A DNA stretch of 47,148 nucleotides from Cymbomonas tetramitiformis (GCA_001247695.2 LGRX02033503.1:1-47148), one strand, 5' to 3'. Counted from the first letter of the stretch, positions 20,101 through 30,531 are shown. The notes: a model not told the origin generated them from the letters alone. Translations and numbers: made by a program.

Positions 20101-23100
20101 AATGCATCACTGTAGGGACGGACCACTACGGATACTGGGACTGTTTTGACTCCGCGGACACGGAGCCTGACCAACATGGTGATCCGTCTCCAAATTGGCG
20201 GATCCAATCCGTCAAAAATGATGAAATTTCCAGAATCCTTTCGGAATTTGGAGACGGACTCTCAATATGTTTGGCTTCGTGGGATTTTGCGGAGGATGAA
20301 AATTTCCGGCTTCGCCAGAAGGCCAGATATAGATTTCGTCGGAGGCTTTCAACAAAGTTGAATCCGCGGCGACAGATTTCATCGGAGCCTGGTTTCGATC
20401 TTTGGATATGGTTGGACCTGGACCCATTGTCGGCACTGAATTTATGTGTGTGTGTGTGTGTGTGATAGGTATATCATATATACACCTTATCGCTCCGCGC
20501 ATGAGGAAACAAAGCGCAAAATGGGGACACCTTAGCAGGCCCTGGAAGACTTCAGGACAGTATCAGCCACAAGGGGGAAATAAATTCATGACATCAACTC
20601 AACATGTAGGCAGTGTCCGAACCAAAGAGCTTTTGAGTCACACACACTGTCTGGTTGTACTAAAAGTACACCACCTTCTTGTGAAAAAATATAACATACT
20701 ATAATACAATGCAATTCTCTTCAGACCTTGGGACTCTGAAGGTACGCTCGTATAAGAAATTCTCAGAGAAATCAGAAATGAACAAGCCAACACACACACA
20801 CACACACACACATTTTTTTGAGATAGCATAAGGTTTCTTGGAATGATAACATATCAGTAGGCGTTCTTTCACCTAATGACATACACTAGTATACATACGA
20901 CAACAATGGATGCGATGATAATGATCTATGTTATCATTGAAGTACAGTATGGCTTATTTACAATGGTGTCACAAAAACCCAAACCAAATTATTCAATGTC
21001 GATTCTCAACACAGTCTGCAGCATATATGTCATATTAATATACAGTATACCTCATTGAGAGATCCGACAGCAGATCCCTAACTCCAACATATATTCATAT
21101 TCAATCAAAGTATGATAAACATAAACTATCAAAAATTCCTTCTGTGCTGTACCATTTGTACATATGCACACATACAAATGGCACAGCACAGATGGGTGAT
21201 CCTGGATGCCTCTGATATACAGCTTCATGTCAGTACATTAGTATGTGATGTGATGTGAAGGTGTTTTTTAGTGATACAATATGTATGCATATTTCAAAAT
21301 GCATCGTTTTGCTATCATGCAGCATCTCTCTGAATAAGCAGTGGCTGTTGATGAATTTCAATGTTGCAGCAGTAGTTGAGTGGTGTGTGTTTTGCATGAT
21401 GACCAATTTACCGAGTTTTAGCAGCCACCGCGGGGGGCAAAGGCATTTCGACTGCGTATAGATGCCAAATGTGAGTGGCCTGAACATCTCACGCTGTGGC
21501 ATACGTGGGCATACCTCAGAAATCCATGGCAGAAATATACATGGATATACATTATACACATGGCAAATTCCTATGATGAAACAATAAATGGACCATGCTG
21601 ATACGTACTATAAATGGCCATTTTATGAATACATGTCGTTTCTTCATCCAATATTTGTTTTTGTCACTGCTGTGTACACATGTATGCATGCATGCATCGC
21701 GTGCAATTGCGTAGCCGTTTACCTCTGCTTCAACTGCGACAATTCGAAAATCACTGCCGTCTTCCTCCGAGATATGTCGCGAGGTGCCATTGGGCATCCC
21801 TTCACATTGATTATGGTCCGACGATGAGGTGGTATCTTTAGGAGCAGCGACGACACCTCTTCGGATCAGCACTCACGCCATCACCAGTCCAGCAGAACTC
21901 TGTCTACTTATATTGAAGCGCTTCCTTAGCGGCTGGCTTCTAATTATACGAAAGGGCACTTCGTATGCGTTCATTAAGCGGCGCGCGCAACATTGATTCT
22001 TGAATAACGTTATCATGCAACGCATGTCTAAATTGATTGTATCTTATTATTTGTGGTTTCTGGTTTGTTAAACCATACGACGCACAACCTTGCGCGAGGT
22101 TGGCATTTCCCTTGCGTGGGCATCAATCACGCAGAAATGAAAGTGCCACCGCATATGGTAACACAGGCACACAGGCACACACAGGCACGCGCATGCTGGA
22201 TGGTACATAGCGCGCCAACCGAAGCCAGGACGCACACATATATCAAACTGATAAGTATGGCTGTCAAACTTCGTAAGTTGTGTGGGGGTGTTTAAGTCGC
22301 GTGGCTATGAATACATGCATGCATGAATATATTCTGGATACACCTTGTTGCGCAGCGATTGGATGTATGATTCATACATGCATGTATGAACATATATATG
22401 TGAAAAATATACATGAAGGGGCGCTAGGCGGCTGTGTGTACATATATACTGCGCAATATCATTCTTCAGGGATACACGCTCGTGCATTTGATATGCATTT
22501 GCCGTCTGAAGTATAAACCATCCTCACGTTCATCAAATTCTTAGCCATTATACCGTACTCTTATTACAGGAGGTGCATCACCGAGGTGTAATTGTTGAAA
22601 TAAATATCCAATGACGACATTATTGAGAAACTACGTATCGTCGATGTTCGTTAAATACATAACTGGGAGAATTGTAATTACAGCACACGTACAATATTGT
22701 CAGGTTTTTCAGAACACCAGTGTATCTGAGTTGCACCAACACTCACGCCATTGCCGGATACATAAAACCATTTACATCGGCAGTGCAGCGCATACTTACT
22801 GATTTGATGGTCGATTTATATATATATATATATATATCAGTGCTCTGACCGCTTCTTAAACAGCGCCAGCGGTATGTGACCATTGTCAGCGTGCATGCCG
22901 ATTTATAGCAAATCGGACATCACGTATTCTATGCCGCATATTTTGTGGTCGCGCTTCTCGAACTCTACCGCCCCGCCAAATAAACAATAATCTACGGATA
23001 TACGAATTGATGCAACGTACGACCGACCAACCGCGAACGTTTGCACATTCATGTGTTTCTGTGATATAGTGCACATGGAAACATGTGAATACTGTATGCA

Positions 23101-24101
23101 GACATCTACAAGAACAATGCACGGAAAGTGAACGAGACGTCAGTCATGGTGATGTATTGAACACACAGTGCATGCTCATCTCGTACACAGTAGATATTTT
23201 CGTACCAGCATTCGACACCTCTGGCATCGCCATCAAGAAAAGGAATATCGCTGGGAATGCTAAGAGTGCCGTTGTCGTCCGTGAAGATGCAGTAGTAAGA
23301 ATGCCATTATGGATGACCATACAGCACGCACGATTCGATGGTGCAATGTACATGTCGTTCTTTCGTCGATACGTCTATATACCGATTTTCCGTTTGCAAA
23401 AGTGGTGCACACGCACGTAACAATAACACACTACTAAACGGGCAGGCTTTAGCTCATGTACGCATACCAATCACGCTTATTACACACTATCCATAACCTC
23501 TGCTCCTTATGATGTGGAACCGGGCCAAATTGCCTTACTTACTTACTACCTCTGACCTTTATTCCCTAGCTGTTCCCTAGCTGTGCTAGTGGTCCTATCC
23601 GGAAACTGTCACTCATTCATTCACTCATTCATTCATTCATTCATTCATTCATTCATTCATTCATTCAATTCTGACTCAATCAGCACCATCATCATCAGCA
23701 GCAGCAAAGCTCGAATCCCAACGGGCGGCGCAGTGGAAATTGCCATCTGACGATCGCCACGCACTCACGATGGCATCGCCACCTCGCCACCGCAGTCGCG
23801 TGTCTGAAACCGCGACGCCACCCCGACGTCGTGGCACGGCGGACCCGATGTGCAGCTTCTGCATGCTGAGAATGCGACCATCTGAGCGCGCCACGTCGGA
23901 ACGATAATTATTGGTGCCGCGCTGCCCGTCCGATATGTGTGCACCGTCCGAAAGGAATGAAACCCGCGACCGATGAAGATGTATGACGTGGCATGCATCG
24001 TTTCCATCGCGAACGATGAAACGGAATCGCAGTATGAGTATGAAGCGACCGATGAACACGATGTATAACTGACACGCGCGTGACGCACAGAAGGTGCACA
24101 A
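17140..24101 (-). CDS. Possible multi-exon FG-GAP/VCBS-repeat protein (fragmentary evidence)
   Basis: Several short minus-strand open segments look like pieces of FG-GAP/VCBS beta-propeller repeats, whose consensus is D-x-NGDG..DIV.A and WYEN-G. They are 23676-24101 (GGDAIVSAWRSSDGNF), about 23190-23310 (FLDGDARGVECWYEN), about 22759-22805 (CTADVNGFMYPAMA followed by a GTGAGT donor), 21723-21872 (EEDGSDFRIVAVEAE followed by GTAAAC), 18225-18417 (YNVEDIVWACGQPGSLDDG followed by GTATAT) and 17150-17330 (VVDIVLAHWDS, LLTANGDG followed by GTACGC). Such proteins are usually secreted or membrane-anchored and bind Ca2+ through the DxDGDG loops. Exon joins, start and stop were not resolved, introns would be long, and a MITE (18655-19331) lies within one. 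It could also be a decayed gene. Confidence 0.33.
18655..19331. mobile_element. 677-bp MITE with subterminal palindromes
   Basis: The terminal inverted repeats are TGTCCACTACC (18655-18665) and GGTAGTGGACA (19321-19331), with CTTG on both sides (18651-18654 and 19332-19335) as a probable 4-bp target duplication. Just inside the left TIR is a perfect 12-bp-arm palindrome (18669-18696, CCTTGGGTACAT with loop CGGG). The right side has an 11-bp-arm palindrome (19266-19290, loop GGG) and a degenerate one (19295-19320). TGT...ACA ends with a 4-bp duplication would suit Ginger-like elements, but that is only a guess. No transposase is encoded. Confidence 0.72.
20184..20257. repeat. Inverted repeat, 13-bp arms
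   Basis: CCGTCTCCAAATT (20184-20196) and AATTTGGAGACGG (20245-20257) are perfect complements with a 48-bp spacer. They lie in a 20100-20420 block of distinct composition rich in GGATCCG/CGGAG words, possibly a small foldback element. Confidence 0.6.
21142..21191. repeat. Hairpin with 18-bp arms and 14-nt loop
   Basis: Arms CTGTGCTGTACCATTTGT (21142-21159) and ACAAATGGCACAGCACAG (21174-21191) pair with one mismatch (A-C, or G-T on the other strand). The stem is compact and isolated in AT-rich DNA. It could be a MITE end, a small-RNA precursor or chance. Confidence 0.6.
22371..22390. repeat. Perfect 20-bp palindrome
   Basis: TTCATACATGCATGTATGAA is fully self-complementary. A similar ATACATGCATGCATGAAT run lies about 60 bp upstream (22311-22329). 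Their role is unknown; cruciform formation is possible. Confidence 0.8.
23613..23667. repeat. (ATTC)n microsatellite
   Basis: About 55 bp of a 4-bp tandem repeat with a single interruption near its start. Confidence 0.9.
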
Positions 24102-24138
24102 TATTTAATAGCACGAGGGATATGCGCGAAGGGTGGCA

Positions 24139-24249
24139 CGCAGAGCCGGTAATGACAAGTGGCGCAACCTCCTGCAGCTCGCCGGCCTCCCCTCGCACAG
24201 CCGGTAGGGACAAGTGGCACAACCTCCTGCAGCTCGCCAGCCTCCCTTC
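24139..24249. repeat. 55-bp tandem duplication
   Basis: Two adjacent copies (24139-24193 and 24194-24249) share CAGCCGGTA-type starts and a CAACCTCCTGCAGCTCGCC core, with a handful of differences. A minus frame reads through both, but the product is not recognisable. Confidence 0.75.
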
Positions 24250-24568
24250 GCGCAAATTCCACTTCATATACAGCTGTCCTCCGGAAGTCTACATCTGCAG
24301 CCTGGTGGCCCCTGACATGCCATTTTCAGGAGATAGCCCACATCCCCGCAGGCACACCACCCTTCTTCTCTCGGCCTCGGTCTGGCACATACTCTCCGGA
24401 GAACCTCACAGATGCCGGGGAGGAAGGAGGCCAGGACAGAGTCTTCATCCAGGGCCTTTGACACTATTGTCCTTTTTAAGGATGCCACAACCAACCTGCC
24501 CCTGAATGGACCCGCACCAGTACCTACATGCCTGCCTGGGCCACTACTAAGCTGACTACATCGCCCAC

Positions 24569-25078
24569 CTATATAATCAGGGCCACCATTTTGCAGTTCC
24601 CAGAAACAGGCTGTCCATGAAGACCCTCCGCACTCTCATGACCCAGGCCGGCTGTGCATACTGTGACATGTTTAAGGGCAGGGGAACTGCGTGGTGGTTG
24701 TGTGCGTGGCTGCGGTAGGGGTTGTGGAGCAGTATCACTACCCCTCCCCTCATGGTTTCCTCTTGTGTACCACCCCTTTGTTTTATTGGCTCTGCTGTGG
24801 TTCATATGGTGGTGAACTCCATGTCGAGCGAGGAAGCGTTTCATGGTACTGTCGTGTGCGTATTTGACCTCCGTGAGCACCACTACGTGCAGTCCTTGTT
24901 CATTTTCTGCCCGAGTTTTTATCACCTCTGCCAGGTCCAGGCAGGCATCGCTCTGCCCCGCTATGTTCCAGGTCAGCATGTTTAGGCGGTCCTCCCATAT
25001 GTCCATGTTCTTTGGCTCTATTAGGAGGGGTGGTGGGGCATTGTTCTGCTTCTCTATTTCTCGGCTGTCGCCGGGCAT
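24569..25078 (-). pseudogene. EEP (AP-like) endonuclease domain, N-terminal part
   Basis: Starting from a Met at 25078, the frame gives LNMLTWNIAGQ about 33 residues in and VVLTEVKYAHD about 35 residues later. WN(I/V) and the Glu of (E/L)TE are the first two active-site blocks of the Mg2+-dependent EEP nuclease used by LINEs to nick target DNA. The later blocks (GxxxP...D, SDH) are missing because the frame degenerates after about 90 residues into Pro/Gln/Arg-rich sequence. It is therefore a truncated, inactive domain. Confidence 0.6.
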
Positions 25079-25469
25079 CGACTGTACCCAAATCCATTCT
25101 TCTTTTGGGTTTTGGCCCTTCCCAGTCCTTTTCCTGGCCTACATTTCTCATCTCCGATTCAGCTTCCCCTAGTTCCAGCTGTGCTGGGGGTGTTGCCTCT
25201 TCGGTCGTTCCCTTGCTTGGGGATCATTTTGTGGAACCATTTCCAGAGGTTCGGTTGTTTCGTGCATGGTGGTGTCCCCTGTGTCTGCGTGGTGGGTTCC
25301 ATTTGCTCTTGTGCTTCCCCATCGCTCGGTGTGTGCTGCTCACTGTTGCACCCTGCTTGCGCCCCCCCATTTGTGCCAGGGTTGGGGTTCCCCTGGCGTC
25401 CCCGTTGTTCGGTGCGTTTTTTTATTATCGGTTTCACTGGTTCATGTATCGACGTTCTGTAGTCTTTTA

Positions 25470-25853
25470 CTACGACTGTGTTTGTTTTCCCCAATTTGCC
25501 GACAAACTCGTGGAAATGGGTCGGCCAGTGGCCTTCTGAATTCGTTTCGTGGTATAGTTGGCCCACGCTTTTGCTGCCATTAGGACCCACACTCCGCAGT
25601 TGTACTGGTCTTATTGTTTGGACTGGTTGTTGGTGTTCATGAGCTCAACCGTCACTTCCTTGTGAAGTTTTGTTGTTAGGTGTGCCGCCCACTTCCTCAT
25701 TTCCGCCACCATTCTTTTGGTGAAGTGGTCTGTAGTTATTTTGTTCTTACCGTTTAGGGAGTCATACGCCCACAACTTGTAGCCCCCGCCTGGTATTGAA
25801 CCTGCCAGAATCTCTCTCCAGTACTTGTCATCACATACTGGTATGCAGAAGCA
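25470..25853 (-). pseudogene. Ulp1-like (C48) cysteine protease domain with in-frame stop
   Basis: The frame shows CFCIPVCDDKYWREIL, LWAYDSLNG and then DQYNCGVWVLMAAKAWA. In Ulp1/SENP proteases the triad is His of HW, Asp of (Y/L)DS and Cys of (D/N)CG, with a Gln six or so residues before the Cys. Here Asp, Gln and Cys are present (NCGVW at 25587-25601), but the position before Trp reads Tyr, so the His may be lost or lie elsewhere. A TAA at 25611-25613 and a TAG at 25854-25856 lie in frame. Such proteases occur in several transposon classes and could process the element's polyprotein or SUMO-like tags. Confidence 0.6.
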
Positions 25854-26140
25854 CTAGGAGGCGTTCAACTTTTTTACGGCTTCTTTGGTGTGTGGTTTGC
25901 TTGCGTCGGTGGGCTCTATTAACACCAGTGCAAGCAGACACATAAGTGCGATTGACAAAGAATGGCAACGCCTTGTAACGGAAGAGAACCTGCAAGATGT
26001 AGGACCAGTTGTAGACTCCACTCTCAATTGGGCGAAAGGCATGAACATAGACGGATGGCTCGCACCAAAGGCCCCGCAAGCACAATACGAAATAAATATC
26101 AACACACACCTCACCCACCACCACGCCAACGACCATGAGA

Positions 26141-26315
26141 TGCTGGATATGTCACCCTGACTGTCATATTTGTCAGGTGTCATGTCCGGTGTGTCATTCT
26201 CGGTGAACCTGCTTGTGTCCTGACTAGGATATTTATTCCATTGTATTATCTATTATTGAGTTCGTTCTATCTCGCCGGGAGCGTTCTCCCCGTGGCTGCT
26301 GTGCTGTTTCCAACA
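26141..26315 (+). repeat. 5' LTR of element A
   Basis: It starts TGCTGGATATG and ends TTTCCAACA. Tandem TGTCA words occur in its first 80 bp. It is followed directly by the primer-binding-site-like GGTTTTGGTCCC. Confidence 0.88.
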
Positions 26316-26536
26316 GGTTTTGGTCCCACTTTACGCTTGCGTATTGTGATTTTTAGCGTAAATTTTATTCCGTATTCACTCTATCTTTATTTTGAGCTCA
26401 GCCATCTTTCTCGCGGCCTACGGAATCTGATTTTCGCTTTCGCTTGGACGGTCCGGCAGTTACGGGTATTTACGGCTGAGTGGTATCGGCATTCTTATTC
26501 GCGCGTTCGCTTACTTTGACGGATCCTTTTTCCGCG

Positions 26537-27446
26537 ATGGCTCTCGCAGATATTTTGCCCGATGAGGAGCTTCGAGCTCTTTTGTTTTCTTGCGATGAGA
26601 AATTGGAGAAGGTGCATTTCCTGAAACGTGTCCAGCTCATTTCATTGTGCCAAGCCCAGGCTAGAGCTCTCGATCATTTTCGGAGTGCTCCGCAGATTTT
26701 ACCACAGCCTGATGCAGTTTGCGACCCGGTCATTTTGAGCATTATCGTTGTCTCAGAAGGCGCAGCAATTGGTGGTGCTGTGTCCGATCGATTTGTTTCT
26801 TCAGAAGTCTGTTTCTGTGAGAAGGGCGTTGGAAATGGACCCGTGGATTTAGACACCCGATCTGTTTCTTCGCAGATCACCACTACCAGACCCGGCGACT
26901 GGGCGTTCCAGTTCGCGCAGGCTCACGCAGCAGGCCCCTCCTGCTCGCATTGAGCGTCACTATTTTCATTCCGTGGATTCTGGATTACCTATCGTTGAGT
27001 CAGAGCAAGATATTCACGCAGTTTTTGACAGTAGTGAGAGTGAAGATGAATCGGGGTACCCACTTGGGTATTACGATGAATCCGGCGACGATTGGGAGGA
27101 GACTGGTGGCCAGTTGGCCTATCCGACATTTTCTCCTTCACAGTTGGAACAGCAGCCCGCCCTGGACACAGGTTTCCAGGGCGACTACTATGGTGGAGTT
27201 TTAGAAGTTTCAGAAACTGAGTTTTCTCCGCAGCAAAATATTTCTACTGGTAGCGCATCTTTATTTCTTGAGGACGCTGAACCGGTGGACGAAGGTTCCG
27301 ATTTTTCGCAGGACCACGAGCAGAACGATTACAACGAGTACGACTCTGGTGGTGCTCGTTCTGATTCGCACGACGACCACTACGATTACGAATCTGGTGG
27401 TGCTGGCTACGACTCTGATGGCGGGTATTCTTCTGGTTGTTCTTAG
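26537..27446 (+). pseudogene. gag-like protein of element A (frameshifted)
   Basis: Translation probably starts at the ATG of 26537 (MALADILPDEELRALL), since element B's protein begins at the matching place. The first frame stops at 26953 after passing a frameshift near 26895-26905. The related protein continues in another frame to 27446. Shared blocks with B are VQLISLC, a SEGAAIGGAVS segment, FCEKGVGNGP, QQAPPARIERHY and the acidic SEDESGYPLGYYDESG stretch. A Tyr/Asp/Gly-rich tail (27300-27446) is unique to A. Function is inferred from position only; there is no zinc knuckle. The frameshift may be a mutation or programmed. Confidence 0.6.
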
Positions 27447-27869
27447 TTTCTAAACGGACAGGCAGGGCACTTCTCGTAGATGTTTCGACCACTAGCTGAA
27501 GTAGGAAGCTCTTTCCGGTGATTTTCGAGATTTCATTTGACCACTAGCGGGCAGCAGCTCATTTCGGACAGCCCTCATTTATCCCTGGACGCACAGACGC
27601 GGGATCGTGGCTACATTTTGTTCTTTGCTAAACCGACAGGCAAGGTTTTCTCGAGATTCATCTATTTCTTACAAGCAGACAGGCGGCATCTTGACTTGCT
27701 GCTGACCACTAGCCGGCAGAAATTAGACCTTAGAAATCCCACAGCACGAGTTCTTCCTTAGCGGCCGGTATATTTGTTGATCTTGTTGTGTGCATCTTGT
27801 GATCTTTGCTAGCCACTAGACTTTCATATTCTCATTAGATGTAAATTCTAGTAGCTAGGGTGGTGTCAT

Positions 27870-29012
27870 TGCTAGAAACAACTGAACAGGCAGTGGGGAC
27901 CCGCTGCCGACGGTTCCTCCCCAAGCGGGGGCTCCAAAACTCCGCCATAAGAATCCGGTTGGGAACCTGTGCCCAATACGAATTCCTGTTCCAATCGATC
28001 GGACGAAAATTGCGGAGCGGCCAAGTGGCCATCTTGCTCCTCTTCCTCCTCACAACTGCCGCTGGAATCATCGAAATACCCAAGTGGGTACTCCGATTCA
28101 TCCTCATCCTCACTAGGTAAATACTCCTCATAACTTCGAACAACCCCAGAGCCCATATAGGGAGGTACAATGGGAGGTGCATGGACATAGTGAACTTCCG
28201 CGCGGACAGGAGGGGCCTGCCGCACGGTGTCGCTCGCCCTAGTAGCACTAGGGGAGGAACTAGTGGTGGAAATCTGAGTTGAAACTGATTGGGACGCCAA
28301 AATCGCCGGCGCATCGCCCACTCCTACTTCGCAAAATCTTCCGTTCGAAATTCCAGAACCAGCGGTCTCGGACGAGACACCACCAACTTGTGGCTCACCA
28401 GCCACCAAGATGTTCAACACTATCGGAAAATTCTCGGACGATACTGCCGAAATCTGAGCCCCCTCACGGAAATGCGAAATAGCTAATTGCATGGAAGTGC
28501 ACAAAGAGATGAGCTGTGATCTTTTGAGAGTTGGCACTCTCGCAAATCCAGAGTCAACCGATTCCAAAAGAGCTAGGAGCTCTTCACTCGAAGAAATCTG
28601 CTGCGAATCCATCAAAGAAACTGAGATCCAATAATGAAATAACGGAACAAAAATCGTAGGAGGCCACCCCGTCGTAATCACCCAAAGCCGTAAGCAGCCG
28701 CCTCCAGAAAATACGCAGAATCTGCTCTAAAGCGTCCCACAAGGCGTGGAGACGCTCAACCGAAAGATAGGGCGGAAATAAAATAAAATTCTACGCTAAA
28801 ATTCAGTTCACGCGAACGTGAGAGGGACCATAACCTGCTGGAAACAGCTGCTCAGGCAGTGGGGACCCGCTGCCGACGGTGAAACAACGGATCACTAAAC
28901 TCGGATATACAAACGATATATACCCGAGATGAGTGACACAGGCTGACCACCGAAGATGACATACAGGAATGACACTAGACTGTACGAACTAGTCGTAGTG
29001 TCAATTCCAGCA
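27870..29012 (-). mobile_element. LTR element B nested in A (inverted, gag-only)
   Basis: On the minus strand the 5' LTR is 28836-29012 (177 bp, TGCTGG...CCAGCA), followed by GGTTATGGTCCC (28824-28835) as primer-binding site and a gag-like frame. The left end keeps only about 46 bp matching the LTR end (27870-27915). The whole is flanked by GTCAT (27865-27869 and 29013-29017), a 5-bp target duplication, so B inserted into A as a unit. The loss of most of the second LTR is an internal deletion fusing gag to the LTR end. Confidence 0.82.
27872..28612 (-). CDS. gag-like protein of element B
   Basis: The start is taken at the ATG ending at 28612 (MDSQQISSSEELLALLES), which aligns with the start of A's protein; an upstream in-frame Met exists but is in the leader. 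The frame is uninterrupted. Blocks shared with A are LKRSQLISLC, FCEVGVGDAPA, VRQAPPVRAEVHY and an acidic SEDEDESEYPLGYFDDSSG. The last residues are read from the truncated LTR, so the native C-terminus is lost. No enzymatic motif is present. The function, a capsid-like role, is inferred from its location between PBS and 3' LTR. Confidence 0.55.
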   Translation of the reverse strand: MDSQQISSSEELLALLESVDSGFARVPTLKRSQLISLCTSMQLAISHFREGAQISAVSSENFPIVLNILVAGEPQVGGVSSETAGSGISNGRFCEVGVGDAPAILASQSVSTQISTTSSSPSATRASDTVRQAPPVRAEVHYVHAPPIVPPYMGSGVVRSYEEYLPSEDEDESEYPLGYFDDSSGSCEEEEEQDGHLAAPQFSSDRLEQEFVLGTGSQPDSYGGVLEPPLGEEPSAAGPHCLFSCF

Positions 29013-29052
29013 GTCATGCACAAGCTGTAGGTCCACCTCTAATGAGGTGGTG

Positions 29053-29227
29053 TGCTGGATATGTCACCCTGACTGTCATATTTGTCAGGTGTCATGTCCG
29101 GTGTGTCATTCTCGGTGAACCTGCTTGTGTCCCGACTAGGGTATTTATTCCCTTGTATTATCTATTATTGAGTTCGTTCTATCTCGCCGGGAGCGTTCTC
29201 CCCGTGGCTGCTGTGCTGTTTCCAACA
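29053..29227 (+). repeat. 3' LTR of element A
   Basis: 175 bp, about 98% identical to the 5' LTR. It is preceded by the purine-rich AATGAGGTGGTG (29041-29052) and followed by the TGAGA duplication. Confidence 0.88.
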
Positions 29228-29410
29228 TGAGATGTTGAGCACAGCCGCACATTGAGTATCATGCCGTGTACTAACACCTGGAATTTATATAGATACATCA
29301 ATCTGGGGATGCCACCGTCAGTAGGTGAGTAGATATCCTTTCATGCTATGCGTTGTTGGCTTTAAGATCTTTGCATGACTGGTCCGCAGCTGGCCCATTA
29401 TTAAAACACT

Positions 29411-29645
29411 TGCGAGAACAGGTGTTCCGCTCGGTGAAAACGAACTGGCTAAGCTCCATAAGCAGTCCGGCCGAGTGCTTTTATCATGCATCTCGGAAAC
29501 CCGGATAATACGAAATAATGACTGACAGTACAGTACTACTGTACTGTCATCCTAGCTACTAGCGGAGTCACGGTTCCGATCAGAGACAGGTCAGGCTAGG
29601 GGCTATCAGAGCCCATAATAATAACCCTGAACCTAAAGTCCAGCA
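29411..29645 (-). repeat. 3' LTR of element C
   Basis: 235 bp with a TG...CA outline. It contains a CAGTACAGTACTACTGTACTG palindromic core near 29526-29546. It is preceded on the minus strand by CCGGGTGGTG as polypurine tract. Confidence 0.9.
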
Positions 29646-29829
29646 CACCACCCGGAGCTGTGACTGTAGCTAATAGGGCTAGGCAAGCGGAGCAAACTAA
29701 ACAGATAACAAACAGCTACTTCACTGGAAACAGATATACTTTTAGCTGGGTGCCCGGGGACTTGTCCCGGCACAACCCACCACTGCGGCTAAGGCTAATC
29801 ACACCTCCAGGATTTGAAATAAGCAGACT

Positions 29830-30531
29830 CTAGCCACTGTAAAGCTGGTCGGCAGAGCCGAGTTCAGCTGACGGATTCCAATCAAGAAAAGCATCCGAAG
29901 TCAGTTGAGAAGAGACATCATAAATGTTGACACCACCAGACCCAAGTGGGCAAGGCGGGAGATCAAGAACATTGAAGCTGACAGAAACAGACGATCCCAG
30001 AGCACCACCAGACCCAAGCGGGTCAGGCGGATCCCAGAGCGGAGTGGCAAAATCATCAGACTGGTAAGTAGCCGAGGTCGATTGAGAAAAGAACCGCGGC
30101 ACATCCCGAGGCGGCAATGACGAGCCAGCAGGAACCATAGGTGGGTCAAAAGAATCCAGCAGTGCTTCATGGGACCGAAGTGAACCGTAGCCGTAAGTGG
30201 CTCCGGGCTCAACCAGGCCCCTGGCACCACCGCCGACCACGAGGGTCGGCATCGCCGTAGCACTGAACAGAAACGTAGCCACCATGAAAAGAGTGAGCGC
30301 AAATTCACCGATGCCAAATGGCCTGGAGCCTCTGGGGACTCCGAACCGCCGAAATGCTGCAGTCGTCGGCGGTGCACCCCCCTCAATTCCAGTCAGGCAG
30401 ACACCAGGAGGGTAGTTGGAGCCCTCCCCATCATCATCGGAGTCACAGACATCAACAGGCTCAGGGTCAATGTCAAACCAGTCAGGGTGGACAGTGTTGA
30501 ATGTTTTGAAAGAACTGTCAGCAGGAGCCAT
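29830..30531 (-). pseudogene. Element C third frame with a transmembrane-like segment
   Basis: The frame continues the coding of element C after a frame change near 30540. It starts MAPADSSFKTFNT and has an acidic DVCDSDDDGEG stretch. A hydrophobic segment FALTLFMVATFLFSATAMP near residues 80-98 could span a membrane. A Pro/Ser/Gly-rich tail with two PLGSGG repeats follows. No protease (DTG/DSG) or integrase motif was found. Whether the hydrophobic segment means an envelope-like product or is a by-product of decay cannot be told. Confidence 0.4.

Larger units (their letters stand above)
24569..26135 (-). mobile_element. Non-LTR retrotransposon fragment (Ulp1-like protease and EEP endonuclease)
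   Basis: Reading on the minus strand, a Ulp1/C48-type protease domain (25470-25853) is followed by a Pro/Gln/Asn-rich linker (25159-25520) and an endonuclease/exonuclease/phosphatase N-terminus (24569-25078). An AP-type EEP nuclease is the marker of LINE-like elements. The RT that should follow is not seen, so the 3' part is missing. The upstream side is interrupted by LTR element A at 26141. Stops and frame changes show the copy is decayed. Dualen/RandI-type algal LINEs are known to combine an AP endonuclease with a cysteine protease, though usually OTU-type. Confidence 0.65.
26141..29227 (+). mobile_element. LTR element A: copia-like, gag-only, with nested element B
   Basis: Two 175-bp LTRs (26141-26315 and 29053-29227) start TGCTGG and end CCAACA. 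They differ at about three positions and are flanked by the 5-bp direct repeat TGAGA (26136-26140 and 29228-29232). Right after the 5' LTR is GGTTTTGGTCCC, which resembles the copia primer-binding site for a half initiator tRNA-Met. AATGAGGTGGTG precedes the 3' LTR as polypurine tract. Without the nested element B (27870-29012) and one copy of its duplication, A would be only about 1.9 kb. Its sole coding capacity is a gag-like frame; no protease, integrase or RT exists, so it is non-autonomous (TR-GAG-like). Confidence 0.88.

Noticed and set aside
20638..20829. Minus-strand frame with a VCVCVCV run
   Set aside because: It is read from a CA microsatellite.
23144..23420. Plus-strand 111-codon frame
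   Set aside because: The opposite strand carries the WYEN-like phrase, and the plus product has no domain and no splice support.
25885..26160. Plus-strand frame that reads like protein (AIDKEWQRLVTEENLQD) and runs into the LTR of element A
   Set aside because: It lies upstream of and antisense to the Ulp1/EEP fragment, has no recognised family, and its end is created by the insertion. It is kept only as a curiosity; a host exon interrupted by element A cannot be excluded.
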